Positions 32,901 to 40,440 of a stretch of DNA of 64,000 nt are shown piece by piece (the first letter of the stretch is position 1; every line of letters starts with the position of its first letter). The stretch is from Euleptes europaea. Lineage: Eukaryota > Chordata > Lepidosauria > Squamata > Sphaerodactylidae. The position numbers and the translations under genes are program-made. The notes beneath the pieces were generated by a model. The model saw nothing but the letters and a program-made list of their open reading frames with translations. It had not been told where the DNA came from and did not search any database. The stretch spans positions 9,392,501 through 9,456,500 of the forward strand of contig NC_079321.1 of assembly GCF_029931775.1 (NCBI RefSeq), in the 5' to 3' direction.

Positions 32901-35900
32901 TGCGTTCTATGTGGGACTACCTTTGAAAACTGCCTAGCTAGCTAGCTAGCTAGCTAGAGAGAGAGAGACAGACAGACAGGCAGGCAGGCAGGCAGGCATA
33001 TGTAAGTGCCATAAAGTCACAACTTCTGGGACTTTCAAGGCAAGTGAGAAGCAAAGGGGGTTTGCCATTTCCTTCTTCTGCAGAGTCTTCCTTGCTGGTC
33101 TCCCTTCCAAGTACTAATCCTGCTTGGCTTCCAATCTGATGAGATTGGCCTTACCATTAGGGTTTCCAACCTCCAGGTACTAGCTGGTGATCTCCTGCTA
33201 TTACAACTGATCTCCAGCCGATAGAGATCAGTTCCCCTGGAGAAAATGGCCAGTTTGGCCATTGGACTCTATGGCATTGAAGTCCCTCTCCTCCCCAAAC
33301 CCTGCCCTCCTCAGGCTCTGCCCCAAACACCTCCTGCCAGTGGCAAAGAGGGACCTGGCAACCCTATATACCATGCTGCTTTCCCTGCCTTCATACAAGT
33401 ACAACCTAATATTACATTCACAGTGGGTAGCCGTGTTAGTCTGTCTGCAGTAATAGAAAAGGGCAAGAGTCAAGTAGCACCTTAAAGACTAACAAAAATA
33501 TTTTCTGGTAGGGTATGAGCTTCAGATAGGGAGGTATCTGAAGAAGTGAGCTGTGGCTCACGAAAGCTCATACCCTACCAGAAAATATTTTTGTTAGTCT
33601 TTAAGGTGCTACTGGACTCTTGCCCTTTTCTAATATTACATTGTTACAGTAAAATCGAGTCACTAATGATGACAGTAAGTTGATCACACTCTCTTTGTGA
33701 TTTAATGTTTCACACATATGCCTAAAACTGTAAAATTTGTGAATGTGACAACCACATGAATAATAAAGGTGCACTTGCCAGGAAGTCAGAATTACCACTG
33801 TGTAATGTATAAAAAGGATATGAATATCACACAAAATCTGCACTATATGGGCTATGAAGAATCGTACCCCCATGATGCTGATTGAACCAGAAACACTTTA
33901 TTTTATCATTAAAACACAAAACAAAATGTTGCCTTCCTTCCTGTGATTCTATAATTATAAGTATTTCTGTTAAGATCAAGACTTTGAACCTGTGCTCTCA
34001 ATTTAATGCACGGTTTTCTTTCATTCTTACATTTGCAGGCTATTTGGTATAATTCATACATGGTGGGGTGTGGAGTTTCTTATTGTCCAAAGAATAAATT
34101 TCCTTTCCTGTATATCTGCCAGTACTGCCCTGCGTAAGTATAATTTCTGAACAACATATTCATAATTCATGGGGAAGATAATTTCTTTTTCCGAAGTTGG
34201 CAACCGGTGAAAACAGCAGAAAGTACAGTCCCACACAGAGGCAATCAAGCCCACCCCCAGAAGAACAGGTAAACCCACCCACCCCTCTCTCTCACACACA
34301 CACACAGAATCTCCCCCCCCCCACATACACACACACAGGAAAAAAGTTATAGAGAAAAGCCTCAAAATGGGTCATACTGTGGATGCCTTCTCTTCCATCA
34401 GGAGCAGGGACTGGGAGTCAGGGCTCAGGAGTAATCCAATACAATTCTAGCAGACTCACACACACAGACTTTGGCCATTTATGCATGGGAGGTTTTGCCT
34501 TGGATTTGCTGTTCTCTAGATGCACATTAAGGAATGCCTACTCCCAGTCATTCCAGTGGGTGGATGGGGGGGGACCACATAACTCGGGACCCCCTGACCC
34601 AATCTTAACAAAACTTGGGAGTTCTTGCAAGAAGGGTCCCCTCAAGCTACACTGAAAGTTTGGGACCTCTACCTCCAAAAATGCTCCCCTGGAGACGCGG
34701 AAAGCCGTGAATGTGTTTTTAATGGCTTTATTCCAATGGGCAGATTGGGGGGACCTCTTCTGGGCCCATAACTCGGGGCCCCCTGACCCAATCTTCACAA
34801 AACTTGGGGTTCTTGAAAGAAGATCCCCTCAAGCTACACTGAAAGTTTTGGACCTCTACCTCCAAAAATGCCCCTCCCCAGAGCCACAGAAAACCACGAA
34901 TGTGTTTTTAATGGCTTTATTCCAATGGGCAGATTGGGGGGAACCCCTTCCGGGCCCCATAACTCCGGACCCCCTGACCCAATCTTAACAAAACTTGGTG
35001 GTTCTTGCAAGAAGGGTCCCCTCAAGCTACACTGAAAGTTTGGGACCTCTACCTCCAAACATGCCCCCTCGGAGCTGCGGAAAGGCGCGAATGTGCACAT
35101 GCACCCCCCCACGGGGATCTCTCTCACACACAAACAGACACTCTCTCTTTCTCTCCCTGGGCCACACACTGGCCGGGCTCACGCACTCATCCACAACTGA
35201 TTGGCCAGAAGAAGACCCAGCTTTGCCACCGATTGGCCTCAGGAGGATGCTGCTTCGGGGGCGCTGAACTTGTACAAATTTATTCAGCATCTGCCCGAAC
35301 TCGCTGAGTTCGGTTCGTCGTTTTCCCCGCCTTTTTTGACTTTGGTTCTATCCGAAGTAGAAACTGCCGAATCAGGGAAAATTCGGCTGTTTTTCATGTC
35401 GGATGGAACCGAATCGACAGCCCTAATTCAAAGCTGATAAAAGGAAGTATTTCTTTACACAACGCATGGATAAATTGTGGAGCTGTCTGCCCCAGGATGT
35501 GGTGATGGCTGCCAACTTGGAAGGCTTTAAGAGGGGAGTGGACATGTCCTTGGAGGAGAGGGCTATTCATGGCTACTAGTAAAAATGGAAACTAGTCGTG
35601 ATGCATACCTATTCTCTCCAGGATCAGAGGAGCATGCCTGTTGAATTAGGTGCTGTGGGACACAGGCAGGACAATTATGCTGCAGTCGTCTTGCTTGGGG
35701 GTTTCCTAGAGGCACCTAGTGGGCCACTGTGTGAACAGACTGCTGGATTTGATGGGCCTTGGCTTGTCTTATGTTCATTTGCATAAAAATCCTTCCCTAC
35801 AAATGATTGGTTATATTTTTTTAAAAAGATTTTCAAGCAATTTGAGCGTATGCAATGCTGTCATTTATGAACTGTACTTGGATAATAAAATGTCCTGCAT

Positions 35901-36839
35901 TGTTCTGTGATTTCAGAGGGAACATACGAGGCCAAATGGAGAGACCCTACAAAAAAGGCCCACCGTGTGGAGACTGCCCTAAAAACTGTGACAAAAAACT
36001 CTGCAGTAAGTTACTACTTATATAATCAACTCCTTCATGTAATGATACTCCTTTTTCTTTGCTACCTGGTAAGTCGGTTTAGGCCTTTTATGCATGGGTT
36101 GGATCTCCCTGGTTGGACCTGGGTTCATTGCACATTAATGTAACCCGGTTTGGGGGAAACTGTATGCATTGGCTTGAATGATCAGGGACGAAACTGTGTT
36201 CTAATCAAGCCATGAATACAGAAAAGCAGTCTCCCAAGCTCAAATCAAGTCCCACCCCTTTAAATGCTGCTCTGTAACTGGCTTACTTCGCAGTGCTTAC
36301 CGTGAGAGAAGATTTCCTTCCCCCCCCCAAACCCAACTGCCGCATAAAAAAGCATTTTGAAAACAAAAAATGTAGCAATCTGAAAGAAGGGGGGAATCCA
36401 GCCTCGTTTTTAAAAAGCCTTTCTTTTGCTCAGAAAGAGCTCTGAGGTAGCAGGAAGCACTTGAACCCTTTTACACACTGCTTCGTTATTGGCTGTGAGA
36501 GAAGCCAATCTTCTGTGTTTCCCCCTAACGGAGTATGCATGCTCTGTGACTCCAGAATGAGCCAGGTTAGTTTTGTGTCGAAACAGTGTTGAAATTCCAA
36601 GGAGTGAGTTAGCGTGCATACTGAAAAATTTGATCCTGGCTGATACAGGGAATAAAGGAGGTTAAAGTGACCATGCATAAATGACCTTTGTTTCGCTTTG
36701 GTTTCTTTCAGCCAACCCCTGCAAGTATGTGGATCGTATCGAAACTTGCAAGAAACTAAAATCAGTGATGGGCTGTAAAGCAGCCAATAAGGATGGACTT
36801 TGCAAAGCCACCTGCAAATGCCGGAACAAAATTAAATAA
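16877..36839 (+). CDS. CRISP: CRISP-B: cysteine-rich secretory protein, complete
   Basis: Secreted CRISP of 251 codons (venom CRISPs are usually about 240). Coding exons: 16877-16936, 25401-25547, 28988-29078, 31382-31527, 34039-34133, 35917-36005, 36712-36839; all junctions GT-AG. Order of parts: signal peptide [19 protein letters not shown]; acidic segment (ten Glu in the first 13 residues after Gly19); CAP domain ([26 protein letters not shown]); hinge with four Cys; basic ICR with six Cys ending CKCRNKIK. All 16 CRISP cysteines are present. Aligned to venom CRISPs, three of the four CAP-tetrad residues are replaced: the first His remains (TAHSSP), Glu to Gln (CGQTV), Glu to Lys (YWASKKNDF), His to Ser (HSYTQ). 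Intron 2 carries a chromovirus, and a hAT-type element lies downstream of the stop. The function may be CRISP-like channel or lipid binding; the substrate is unknown. Confidence 0.94.
16984..17420 (+). repeat. 5' LTR of the chromovirus
   Basis: 437 bp, TGTGAGGG...CTCACA, with a polyadenylation motif AATAAA at 17344. It is an apparently identical copy of 22400-22836. Confidence 0.95.
17464..18894 (+). CDS. gag: chromovirus gag
   Basis: 476 codons: an acidic/proline-rich N-terminus, a capsid-like region (about residues 155-330) of the retrotransposon gag type, and one CCHC zinc knuckle ([14 protein letters not shown], about residue 363). It overlaps pol by 40 nt; pol is in the -1 frame relative to gag, consistent with the -1 frameshift known for Sushi-type elements. 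Confidence 0.93.
   Translation: MDRMSADEDTTPNPDAPKEPDEPEKPDPKEEGAKPKKPKGRAPDQDRDERPRGLTYWLDSPKGWSLSRTAAKDRRLAFPSTGLEGDPARKEALMEEERKQWQEDRRAMQEQMEIMQRVMGEMATTLDALKLQPPAGAPPDGAPVVPPATPAPPARRDLKVTYDGSGDQLTFFMVQVDIFMREQGRTFVSEESRVQYVASLLQGEAAAWMVLQYELRSPVLRTLDEFMVALRNRFEDPTLGERAKASLMQLRQGTKSVAQYASEFQSLASRILDWSEATLVQCFREGLNPDLQHWAFMQGNPPDVEGWVRHAADIENRKQLLNLSKQRLGRDPRPRGDRGRELRQGGGGGLSAAERRKRFEAGVCLICGGKGHFASQCPSRSGRPTPPRQTQAEPTKPAADSQPRRRSGPLSRRSGAPSALHARPQDGASDSTVPSGSRITNTVFDSDGSPETTTPSPSSSEEEEWEQPAKNAVGLL
18855..22388 (+). CDS. pol: chromovirus pol
   Basis: 1177 codons in one frame. Protease motif VDSGCA (about 60), reverse transcriptase with FLDDILIYS (about 376), RNase H with [10 protein letters not shown] (about 530), integrase zinc-binding segment ending SCPTC and a D,D-35-E type core (about 820-920), and a C-terminal chromodomain (about 1114-1165, [10 protein letters not shown]). 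The chromodomain places it among chromoviruses. Confidence 0.94.
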   Translation: MGTAGKKRRRSAVEGAPQQTVPIVVQGAPPMVSAQEDNVFVRVHLSLPKGGPPLEVPALVDSGCARTMINVETAKKLGVRRKRLPGPLRFSQMDGSDFKRGPVTHRTAAVIMSVGEHWERLYFTIAPIVTPVVLGMNWLRGHNPSIDWVKRVLSFPENPCGLHDKERVLRTPAAALVGSPAPVSPQLPSEYSQFTDVFDVRECDELPPHRETDCTIEIVGEGKLSKGKVYPMSPSEKTVLRDYLDVNLARGFIRPSKAPYSAPAFFVKKKTGDLRLCIDFRRLNAVTQSNAYPLPLIPDLLAQLKEGRIFTKLDLVEAYHRIRIKEGDKPKTAFSSCFGMFEYLVMPFGLSGAPSVFMQLINEVLHDLLFRGVVVFLDDILIYSETMEEHVRLVREVLQRLREHKLYAKVSKCEFHQPSITFLGYVISHQGLEMDPAKVQAVRDWETPTTRRQLQQFLGFANFYRNFIPNFAQVALPLTALLRTKDRGASAALPSARLQWSPQCQQAFERLKLLFSSEPVLAHPDCTKPFVVQVDASDVAMGGALLQRDEGGRLRPCAYFSKKFSQSEINWAIWEKEAAAVKHALTIWRHFLEGAELPFEVCTDHKNLEALKGARKLNAKQIRWAQFFAKFRFTLKHVPGKENALADALSRLPQYRNDFDRPVDSLFTPEQRGEVPGLAVTTRSQARQPETPPTLKGIPEAFQQRLRDASLQEEEHHLLPTGLERTNTWWVQGGKLYVPSSLRKEVLGLVHGARLAGHFGFIKTLHLVRRQFWWPGMRSDVELYVRSCPTCATAKKRMGKPPGLLKPLENPSRPWEVIAMDFITDLPPSRGKTVLWVITDLFSKQVHFVPCAGLPSAQGLAKLFITHVLRLHSIPRKVLSDRGVQFVAKFWRAFLKLMGVEEQGLSSAYHPQTDGQTERVNAVVECYLRCYVNFHQDDWVDLLPFAEYAYNNAPHSSTGFSPFQVIYGTDFGPFGSAPVSPELQSTPDLQEWIQVVKSTWPWLLKNLERAKSKYKEQADKHRSPGWELKVGEQVYLSTKNLRSLRPCKKLSDRYVGPFPITRVINEVTVELSLPKTLKGVHPVFHISLLKPYVAAPQFHPPPAHEIPTVVGGDTHLEISKVLDSKWKKGKLFYFVRWKNLGSAHDEWVAAPHMAAPRLVREFHLAYPDKPRPLGGGP
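22400..22836 (+). repeat. 3' LTR of the chromovirus
   Basis: 437 bp, preceded by a purine-rich tract (ggggggcag region, 22374-22399) that fits a polypurine primer site, and followed by the target duplicate ctatg. Confidence 0.95.
22846..24640 (+). mobile_element. short hAT-type MITE split by a larger hAT-type element
   Basis: The two halves (22846-22909 and 24488-24640) together form one short MITE with flanking 8-mers tatgtcag / tgtgtcag. It begins 4 bp after the chromovirus target duplicate. Confidence 0.85.
22910..24487. mobile_element. large non-autonomous hAT-type element, full length
   Basis: 1578 bp with inverted ends TAGGGCTGTTGA / TCAACAGCCCTA and an exact 8-bp TSD ccagccaa (22902-22909 and 24488-24495). 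Subterminal regions are rich in attcgg/ccgaat motifs. The interior has tandem modules of about 120-180 bp (shared core acaaaacttgggtggt, at about 23725, 23870 and 24028), CT- and CA-rich runs, and no transposase. Other copies: 34190-35425 (partial) and 36930-38589. It sits in intron 2 of CRISP-B. Confidence 0.88.
24786..25095. repeat. foldback element (GGCCATTTATGCA ends)
   Basis: The left arm (gggccatttatgcagggctg, then ccagaggtcacctcgc) is mirrored by the right arm (gcgaggtgacctctgacag, then cagccctgcataaatagcc). Arms are over 100 nt. Close relatives: 53450-53745 and 30325-30775. Confidence 0.75.
25401..25547 (+). CDS. CRISP: CRISP-B exon 3 (acidic segment and CAP start)
   Basis: Acceptor taatccttag, donor gtaaaa (weaker than consensus), 147 nt, phase 0 at both ends. 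It opens with a run of Glu codons ([12 protein letters not shown]), then LPGSGV, and reaches the CAP helix [12 protein letters not shown] and PTARNMLKV. Confidence 0.92.
25628..26182 (+). mobile_element. L1-like LINE, heavily 5'-truncated
   Basis: The 15-mer ggaaatgttcactca flanks it on both sides (25613-25627 and 26183-26197). It encodes the ORF2 tail ([20 protein letters not shown]), then an AT-rich 3' UTR and an A-rich end. It sits 80 nt after exon 3 of CRISP-B. Confidence 0.85.
26474..27015 (+). mobile_element. short hAT-type MITE interrupted by a SINE
   Basis: Left part 26474-26626 (tagggttgcc start) and right part about 26951-27015 ('aaatctccaggtatt' to ggcaacccta) of one copy. Confidence 0.75.
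26627..26950 (+). mobile_element. tRNA-derived SINE type 1, forward copy
   Basis: Starts agcatggtgtagtggttaag (box A), has box B gggtttgattcccc at about 26685 and ends in an (TTC)n tail at 26905-26947. Confidence 0.85.
27209..27480. mobile_element. second MITE-like family, copy 3
   Basis: From cagggttgccagtccc to catggcaacccta with 'gatgtcacttctgggtt'; the ends are inverted repeats like the short hAT MITE, but the body is unrelated. Confidence 0.55.
27662..27875 (+). mobile_element. 5S-rRNA-derived SINE, best-preserved copy
   Basis: The head carries the 5S rRNA internal promoter core almost intact (cttggaagctaagcagggtt, then ttggatgggagaccacc). The tail has 'ggcaatggcaacc' and 'cagctgcaacttgacggcac'. 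It is a SINE, not a 5S gene, because of the attached tail and the lost 5S ends. Confidence 0.85.
27890..28595. other. intron 3 of CRISP-B, unassigned stretch
   Basis: AT-rich DNA with a short GA run (28219-28236). No gene, RNA or clear repeat is recognised. Confidence 0.4.
28596..28812 (-). mobile_element. tRNA-derived SINE, type 2
   Basis: On the - strand: tggctcagtggcagagcatc (box A-like) and ggtttcatccc, then the body ending 'gtataaggcagcttcatatg'. Confidence 0.8.
28988..29078 (+). CDS. CRISP: CRISP-B exon 4
   Basis: Acceptor tttgctcag after a C/T run, donor gtaagt, 91 nt. It encodes [17 protein letters not shown] and TAHSSP; this His is the only CAP-tetrad residue kept in CRISP-B. Confidence 0.93.
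29221..29428 (-). mobile_element. short hAT-type MITE, diverged
   Basis: Starts taaggttgcc and ends ggcaaccttg, with body 'catagagtcca' and 'ccattttctccaggg'. Confidence 0.7.
29586..29777 (-). mobile_element. short hAT-type MITE
   Basis: tagggttgcc...gcaatccta, of the 'ggttgggaaatacctggag' subfamily. Confidence 0.8.
29780..30325. other. intron 4 of CRISP-B, unassigned stretch
   Basis: No gene or recognisable repeat seen; pyrimidine-rich at 30190-30300. Confidence 0.4.
30325..30775. repeat. foldback element interrupted by a MITE
   Basis: Ends aggccttttatgca / atgcataaaaggcct. The interior arms match 24786-25095 and 53450-53745 (ggtgacctctgacag). A short hAT MITE entered at tatgcaag / tatgcaat. 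Confidence 0.65.
30340..30548 (-). mobile_element. short hAT-type MITE inside a foldback element
   Basis: Reverse copy; TSD tatgcaag (30332-30339) / tatgcaat (30549-30556). Confidence 0.85.
30789..31004 (+). mobile_element. short hAT-type MITE with perfect 8-bp TSD
   Basis: tagggttgcc...ggcaacctta; cttcctag duplicated at 30781-30788 and 31005-31012. Confidence 0.9.
31010..31218 (-). mobile_element. short hAT-type MITE, adjacent copy
   Basis: Reverse copy tagtgttgcc...ggcaacccta that starts within the right target duplicate of the previous copy, so the two abut head to tail. It ends about 160 nt before exon 5 of CRISP-B. Confidence 0.85.
31382..31527 (+). CDS. CRISP: CRISP-B exon 5 (CAP core)
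   Basis: Acceptor cctttatag, donor gtatgaac, 146 nt. CGQTVS stands where venom CRISPs have [13 protein letters not shown] is kept; it ends NIHSYTQ. Confidence 0.93.
31600..31897 (-). mobile_element. tRNA-derived SINE, type 3
   Basis: On the - strand it starts gagccccgtggtgcagagtg, has box B gggttcgatctc, and ends 'cggtgcttgcacagggga'. A small piece of the same family is at 57850-57885. Confidence 0.75.
32066..32274 (-). mobile_element. short hAT-type MITE
   Basis: Reverse copy; TSD aatggggt (32058-32065) / aatgggat (32275-32282). Confidence 0.88.
32408..32708 (-). mobile_element. tRNA-derived SINE type 1
   Basis: Full-length - strand copy, tail gaagaagag at 32405, tRNA-like head at 32650-32708. 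Confidence 0.8.
32935..32999. repeat. compound tetranucleotide microsatellite
   Basis: (GCTA)n, then (GAGA)n, (GACA)n and (GGCA)n in succession, a stepwise-mutated tetramer array. Confidence 0.9.
33005..33150 (-). mobile_element. 5S-rRNA-derived SINE
   Basis: - strand copy with 'gccaatctcatcagattgga' and 'aagccaagcaggatt' (5S core), and tail 'ggcaaaccccctttgct'. Confidence 0.65.
33158..33366 (+). mobile_element. short hAT-type MITE
   Basis: tagggtttcc...ggcaacccta with flanks cttaccat / tataccat. Confidence 0.85.
33424..33636. repeat. foldback MITE, near-perfect hairpin
   Basis: Left arm (caccttaaagactaacaaaa, then gagtatgagc-type inner part) and right arm (tttgttagtctttaaggtgc) pair over about 90 nt each, with a short loop near 33530. 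Same family as 2350-2990. Confidence 0.75.
33640..34030. other. intron 5 of CRISP-B, unassigned stretch
   Basis: AT-rich, no gene or recognisable repeat. Confidence 0.4.
34039..34133 (+). CDS. CRISP: CRISP-B exon 6
   Basis: Acceptor acatttgcag, donor gtaagt, 95 nt: [16 protein letters not shown], then YICQYCPA. Confidence 0.93.
34190..35425. mobile_element. large hAT-type element, left end missing
   Basis: The right terminus (attcggctgttttt, then cgacagcccta at 35425) and the internal tandem modules (core caaaacttgg, repeated near 34612, 34798 and 34988) match the full-length copies. The left inverted terminus was not found. It lies in intron 6 of CRISP-B. Confidence 0.75.
35426..35790 (+). 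mobile_element. CR1/L2-like LINE 3' end
   Basis: 'tgtggtgatggctgccaact', 'gaggagagggctattcatgg' and 'gtgtgaacagactgctgga' are shared with 60625-61030 and, inverted, with 38765-39090. Confidence 0.7.
35917..36005 (+). CDS. CRISP: CRISP-B exon 7 (cysteine hinge)
   Basis: Acceptor gtgatttcag, donor gtaagt, 89 nt: [17 protein letters not shown], then CGDC..C..LC pattern with four Cys. Confidence 0.93.
36072..36690. repeat. terminal-inverted-repeat element (GGCCTTTTATGCATGG)
   Basis: Begins aggccttttatgcatggg and ends ccatgcataaatgacct. The interior is unrelated to other members. It ends 22 nt before exon 8 of CRISP-B. Confidence 0.6.
36712..36839 (+). CDS. CRISP: CRISP-B exon 8 (ICR domain and stop)
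   Basis: Acceptor gtttctttcag; [12 protein letters not shown], then [14 protein letters not shown] and TAA (36837-36839). Six Cys; ten Lys and two Arg against two Asp and one Glu. Confidence 0.93.
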
Positions 36840-36929
36840 AATGAACTTGACGTCACAAGATCAACCTGGATCTCTTTTTCTAACGGAAGAGGATGGAGAT
36901 TCAGTATTAAAGGAAATTTCTGTTTTTAC

Positions 36930-38589
36930 TAGGGCTGTTGAAAAAAAAATTCAGTATAGTTCGGATTCGGCAGAATTCGGCCCGTCTTGATTTGGGATAT
37001 GCTGAAGTCCGAACTCCTCTGATTCAGATCCGTGAAATTTGGCGCCTAGTTTGAGTTCGGGGGGAAATTCGGCCGAATAAAGTCATTAAAAATGAACTTG
37101 CGCCTTTCTGCGGCTCCTGGGGGGGCATTTTTGGGGGTAGAGGTCTCGAACTTTCAGGATAGCTTGAGGGGACACTTCTTGCAAGAACCCCCAAGTTTTG
37201 TAAAGGTTGGGTCAGGGGGTCCCAAGACATGGGGCCCGGAAGAGGTTGCCCCCCCCCAAAAAAAATCGCCCACAGTGACAAAAATAAAGCCACTTAAAGC
37301 ACATTGGTGTTTTTCCGTGGCTCCGGGGGGGGGGGCATTTTTTGAGGTAGAGGTCTCAGACTTTCAGCGTAGCTTCAGATGAGGCTTCTTGCAAGAACCG
37401 CTAAGTTTTGTAAAGATGGGATCAGGGGGTCCAGAGATATGGGTTCCCCCTTTTCCCTATTGGGATGAATGGGATCAGCCGATTCTATGCATCTAGAGAG
37501 CGGCAAATCCAAGGCAAAACCTCCCGTGCTAACCATTGCAATGCAAAGCAACACGCGAGAGACCATGGAAAGGAACAGAGGCGCACTAGGCTAGTTATAG
37601 CAAAAAGGAAAAAAGGAGCAGGTGACTTGGACCGTGAAAATGTATTGTGAAAGTCAGATTTTGCAAAAACATTTTTGAGTGAGCAGCAAAACAGACCGTG
37701 CAAAAAAAAAAAACCCCAGAGTTTGTATTTTCTGCCCTGCTCCTTCTTCTCATGGTGGAGGGATGCTCCCCCCTAATGCAAATGACCCCACCAAACTCAA
37801 GCAAGTCTCACCAGCACCACCCCCACCTCTCCAACCAGTATGGTGCTGCGGTGCACCCCCCAAATGGGGAAAAAATCCAAGACGCAGGGGATCTCATGCA
37901 AGCCACATACACACGGGAAAAATTATAGATTAAAGCCCCAAAAGGGGTCTTACTGTGGATGTCTTCTGTTCCATCAGGAGGGACTGGGTAATCCAATACG
38001 ATTCCATTTAAGCACGGGAGGTTTTGCCTTGGATTTGCCGCTCTCTAGATGCATAGGATCGGCTGATCCCATTCATCCCAATAGGGAAAAGGGGGGACCC
38101 ATATCTCTGGACCCCCTGATCCCATCTTTACAAAACTTGGGGGTTCTTGCAAGAAGCCTCATCTGAAGCTACGCTGAAAGTTTGGGGGCTGAACCCCCCA
38201 AAATGCGCCCCCTGCAGCCATGGAAAGGAGTGAATGTGCACATGCACCCCCCCACGGGGATTTCTCTCTCACACAAACAGATACTCTCTTTCTCTCCCCG
38301 GGCCACGCAGCAGCTGGGCTCATGTGCTCAATCGTAACTGATTGGCCAGAAGAAGACCCTGCTTGGCCACCGATTGGCCGCGGGAGAATGCTGCTTACTA
38401 ACTGACGGTTATGCTGCTGTGCCGAACCCTGAATTTGCCGAATTTATTCGCCGAACACCCCGAACTCGTCGAATTTGGCTCCCCGGTTTCCAGCCTTTTT
38501 TGAGTTCAGTTCCATCCAAACTAAAAACTGCCGAATCAAGGGAAATTCGGCTGTTTTTCGGTTCGGGCCAAACCGAATCGACAGGCTTA
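36930..38589. mobile_element. large hAT-type element in the CRISP-B 3' UTR region
   Basis: 1660 bp, ends tagggctgttga / tcgacaggctta, exact 8-bp TSD gtttttac (36922-36929 and 38590-38597). It starts 91 nt after the CRISP-B stop codon, and the first poly(A) signals recognised downstream of the stop are on its far side. Non-autonomous, with the same subterminal attcgg motifs and internal modules as the other copies. Confidence 0.88.
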
Positions 38590-38634
38590 GTTTTTACCCT
38601 TAAATGGTCCACGTTTAGCCTTTTGTTTAATGAC

Positions 38635-38640
38635 AATAAA
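38635..38640 (+). terminator. candidate poly(A) signal of CRISP-B
   Basis: AATAAA just beyond the inserted hAT-type element; another AATAAA is at 38672-38677. Without the insertion the signal would be about 135 nt from the stop. Confidence 0.45.
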
Positions 38641-38764
38641 AAGCACATTTTCAAAAGTTGTTTGCGAAGAGAATAAAGGTGGTATGTGATGATACAACAG
38701 ACCTAGGGTTTCCAGCCCCCAATAAGGGCCTGGAGCTCTCCCAGAATTACAACTAATATGCAGA

Positions 38765-39480
38765 CTACAGAGATAAGAGCATACAAATATAAGAAAGGCC
38801 ATCCTGGATCAGACCAAGGCCCATCAAGTCCAGCAGTCTGTTTACACAGTGGACAACCAGGTGCCTCTAGGAAGCCCCCAAACAAGACAACTGCGGCAGC
38901 ACCATCCTGCCTGTGTTCCACAGCACCTAATATAATAGGCACGCTCCTCTGATCCTAGAGAGAGCAGGGATGCATCATGACTAGTATCCCATGAGTAGCC
39001 ATGAATAGCCCTCTCCTCCATGAACATGTCCACGCCCCTCTTCAAGCCTTCCAAGTTGGCAGCCATCACCACATCCTGGGCCAGAGAGTTCCACAGTAAC
39101 TATGCGTTGTGTGAAGAAATCTTTCCTTTTTCTCTTTTCAATCTCTCACCTTCCAGCTTCAGAAGATGACTCAATTTCTAGCACTATGAGAGAGGGGGAA
39201 AGCTTCTCCCTGCCCACTCTCTCCATACCATGCATAATTTTATAGACCTCTATCATGTTTCCCCTTAACTGCCTTCTTTCCAAGCTAAACAGCCCTAAGC
39301 GTTTTAATTGCTCCTCACAGGGCAGTTGCTCTAGTCCCCTGATCATTTTGGTTGCTCTTTTCTGCATTTTCTTAAGCTCTGCAATATCCCTTTTCAGGTG
39401 TGGTGACCAGAACAGAACACAGTATTGCAAATGTGGTCTCACCATAGATTTGTACAAGGGTAGTATGATAGCAGCAATTT
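38765..39480 (-). mobile_element. CR1/L2-like LINE 3' region
   Basis: - strand frames encode MYKSMVRPHLQYCVLFWSPH, then AELKKMQKRATKMIRGLEQL, then NLEGLKRGVDMFMEERAIHG. It is the longest copy of this subfamily in the window and is broken. Confidence 0.8.
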
Positions 39481-39499
39481 TATTCTCTATTCCTCATCT

Positions 39500-39655
39500 A
39501 ATTATGGCCAGCATGGAATGGCTGCTTTGTGGAGTGGCCTTAATGGCGTTATACTACCCTGGGCTTCCTCCCCTCCCCAAGCTCCCCCTTTCTCAGGCTC
39601 CACCCCCAAATCTCCAGGAATTTCCCAACTCACAGTTGGCAGTTGGCAGTCCTAA
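39500..39655 (+). mobile_element. short hAT-type MITE, right part
   Basis: Only the 'ggcgttata' to 'ggaatttcccaactc' end and ggcagtccta remain. Confidence 0.55.
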
Positions 39656-39660
39656 CTAGG

Positions 39661-39830
39661 CCACAGTAGGGTTTGCAAGGCAAGAGACGTTCAGACATAG
39701 TTTCTCATTGCCTGCCTCTGCATATTGACTCTGGACTTCCTTGGTGTTCTCCCATCCAAGTACAACCCAGAGCCGACTCTGCTTAGCTTCTGAGATCTGA
39801 TAAGATTGGGCCACCTGGAGTCATCCGAGT
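39661..39830 (-). mobile_element. 5S-rRNA-derived SINE
   Basis: - strand: 'atcagatctcagaagctaag' (5S core), 'ttggatgggaga', and tail 'ggcaatgagaaac'. Confidence 0.7.
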
Positions 39831-39959
39831 CAGGTCCCAAGTATATAGAACCCACAATAAGAAACCTGGACATTGGAACCATACTACAGTAGTCAGGAAT
39901 TTTAGTTACATCCCCAAATACAATTCATGGCATGGGGAATTTTTTTTGCTGATCTGAAA

Positions 39960-40440
39960 TAGAATAATAGAATCAAAGAGTTGGAAGGGACCACCAGGGT
40001 CATCTAGTCCAACCCCCCGCACAATGCAGGAAATTCACAACTACCTCCCCCCCCACACACACAGTGACTCTTACATGCCCAGAAGATGGCTAAGATGCCC
40101 TCCCTCTCATGATCTGCCTAAGGTCATAGAATCAGAATTGCTGACAGATGGCCATCTAGCTTCTGCTTAAAAACCTCCAGGGAAGGAAAGCTCACCACCC
40201 AAGGAAGCCTGTTCCACTGAGGAACCCCTCTGACTGTTAGAAAGTTCTTTCTAATGTCTAGACGGAAACTCTTTGGATTTAATTTCAACCCCTTGGTTCT
40301 AGTCTGACCTTCTGGGGCAACAGAAAACAACTCAGGACCATCTTCTTTATGACAGCCCTTCAAGTACTTGAAGATGGTGATCATATCCCCCCTCAGTCTT
40401 CTCCTCTTCAGGCTAAACATACCCAGCTCCGACTGATGGG
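39960..40440 (-). mobile_element. CR1 LINE 3' end
   Basis: - strand copy of the same CR1 subfamily as 15628-16148 (RGDMITIFKYLKGCHKEDGP, VPQWNRLPWVVSFPSLEVF), ending at the CR1 terminus near 39960. Confidence 0.85.

Larger units (their letters stand above)
31940..32930 (+). mobile_element. L2-like LINE remnant, twice interrupted
   Basis: Pieces encode a QKYADDT-like RT active site (about 31980) and [20 protein letters not shown] followed by DYC and YVGLPLKT (32830-32930), typical of L2 RT. A short MITE (32066-32274) and a SINE (32408-32708) are inserted. It is old and broken. Confidence 0.65.

Noticed and set aside
34560-35060. Regularly spaced direct repeats resembling a CRISPR array
   Set aside because: Repeat units are long, diverged and contiguous, in a vertebrate transposon; no short identical repeats with unique spacers.
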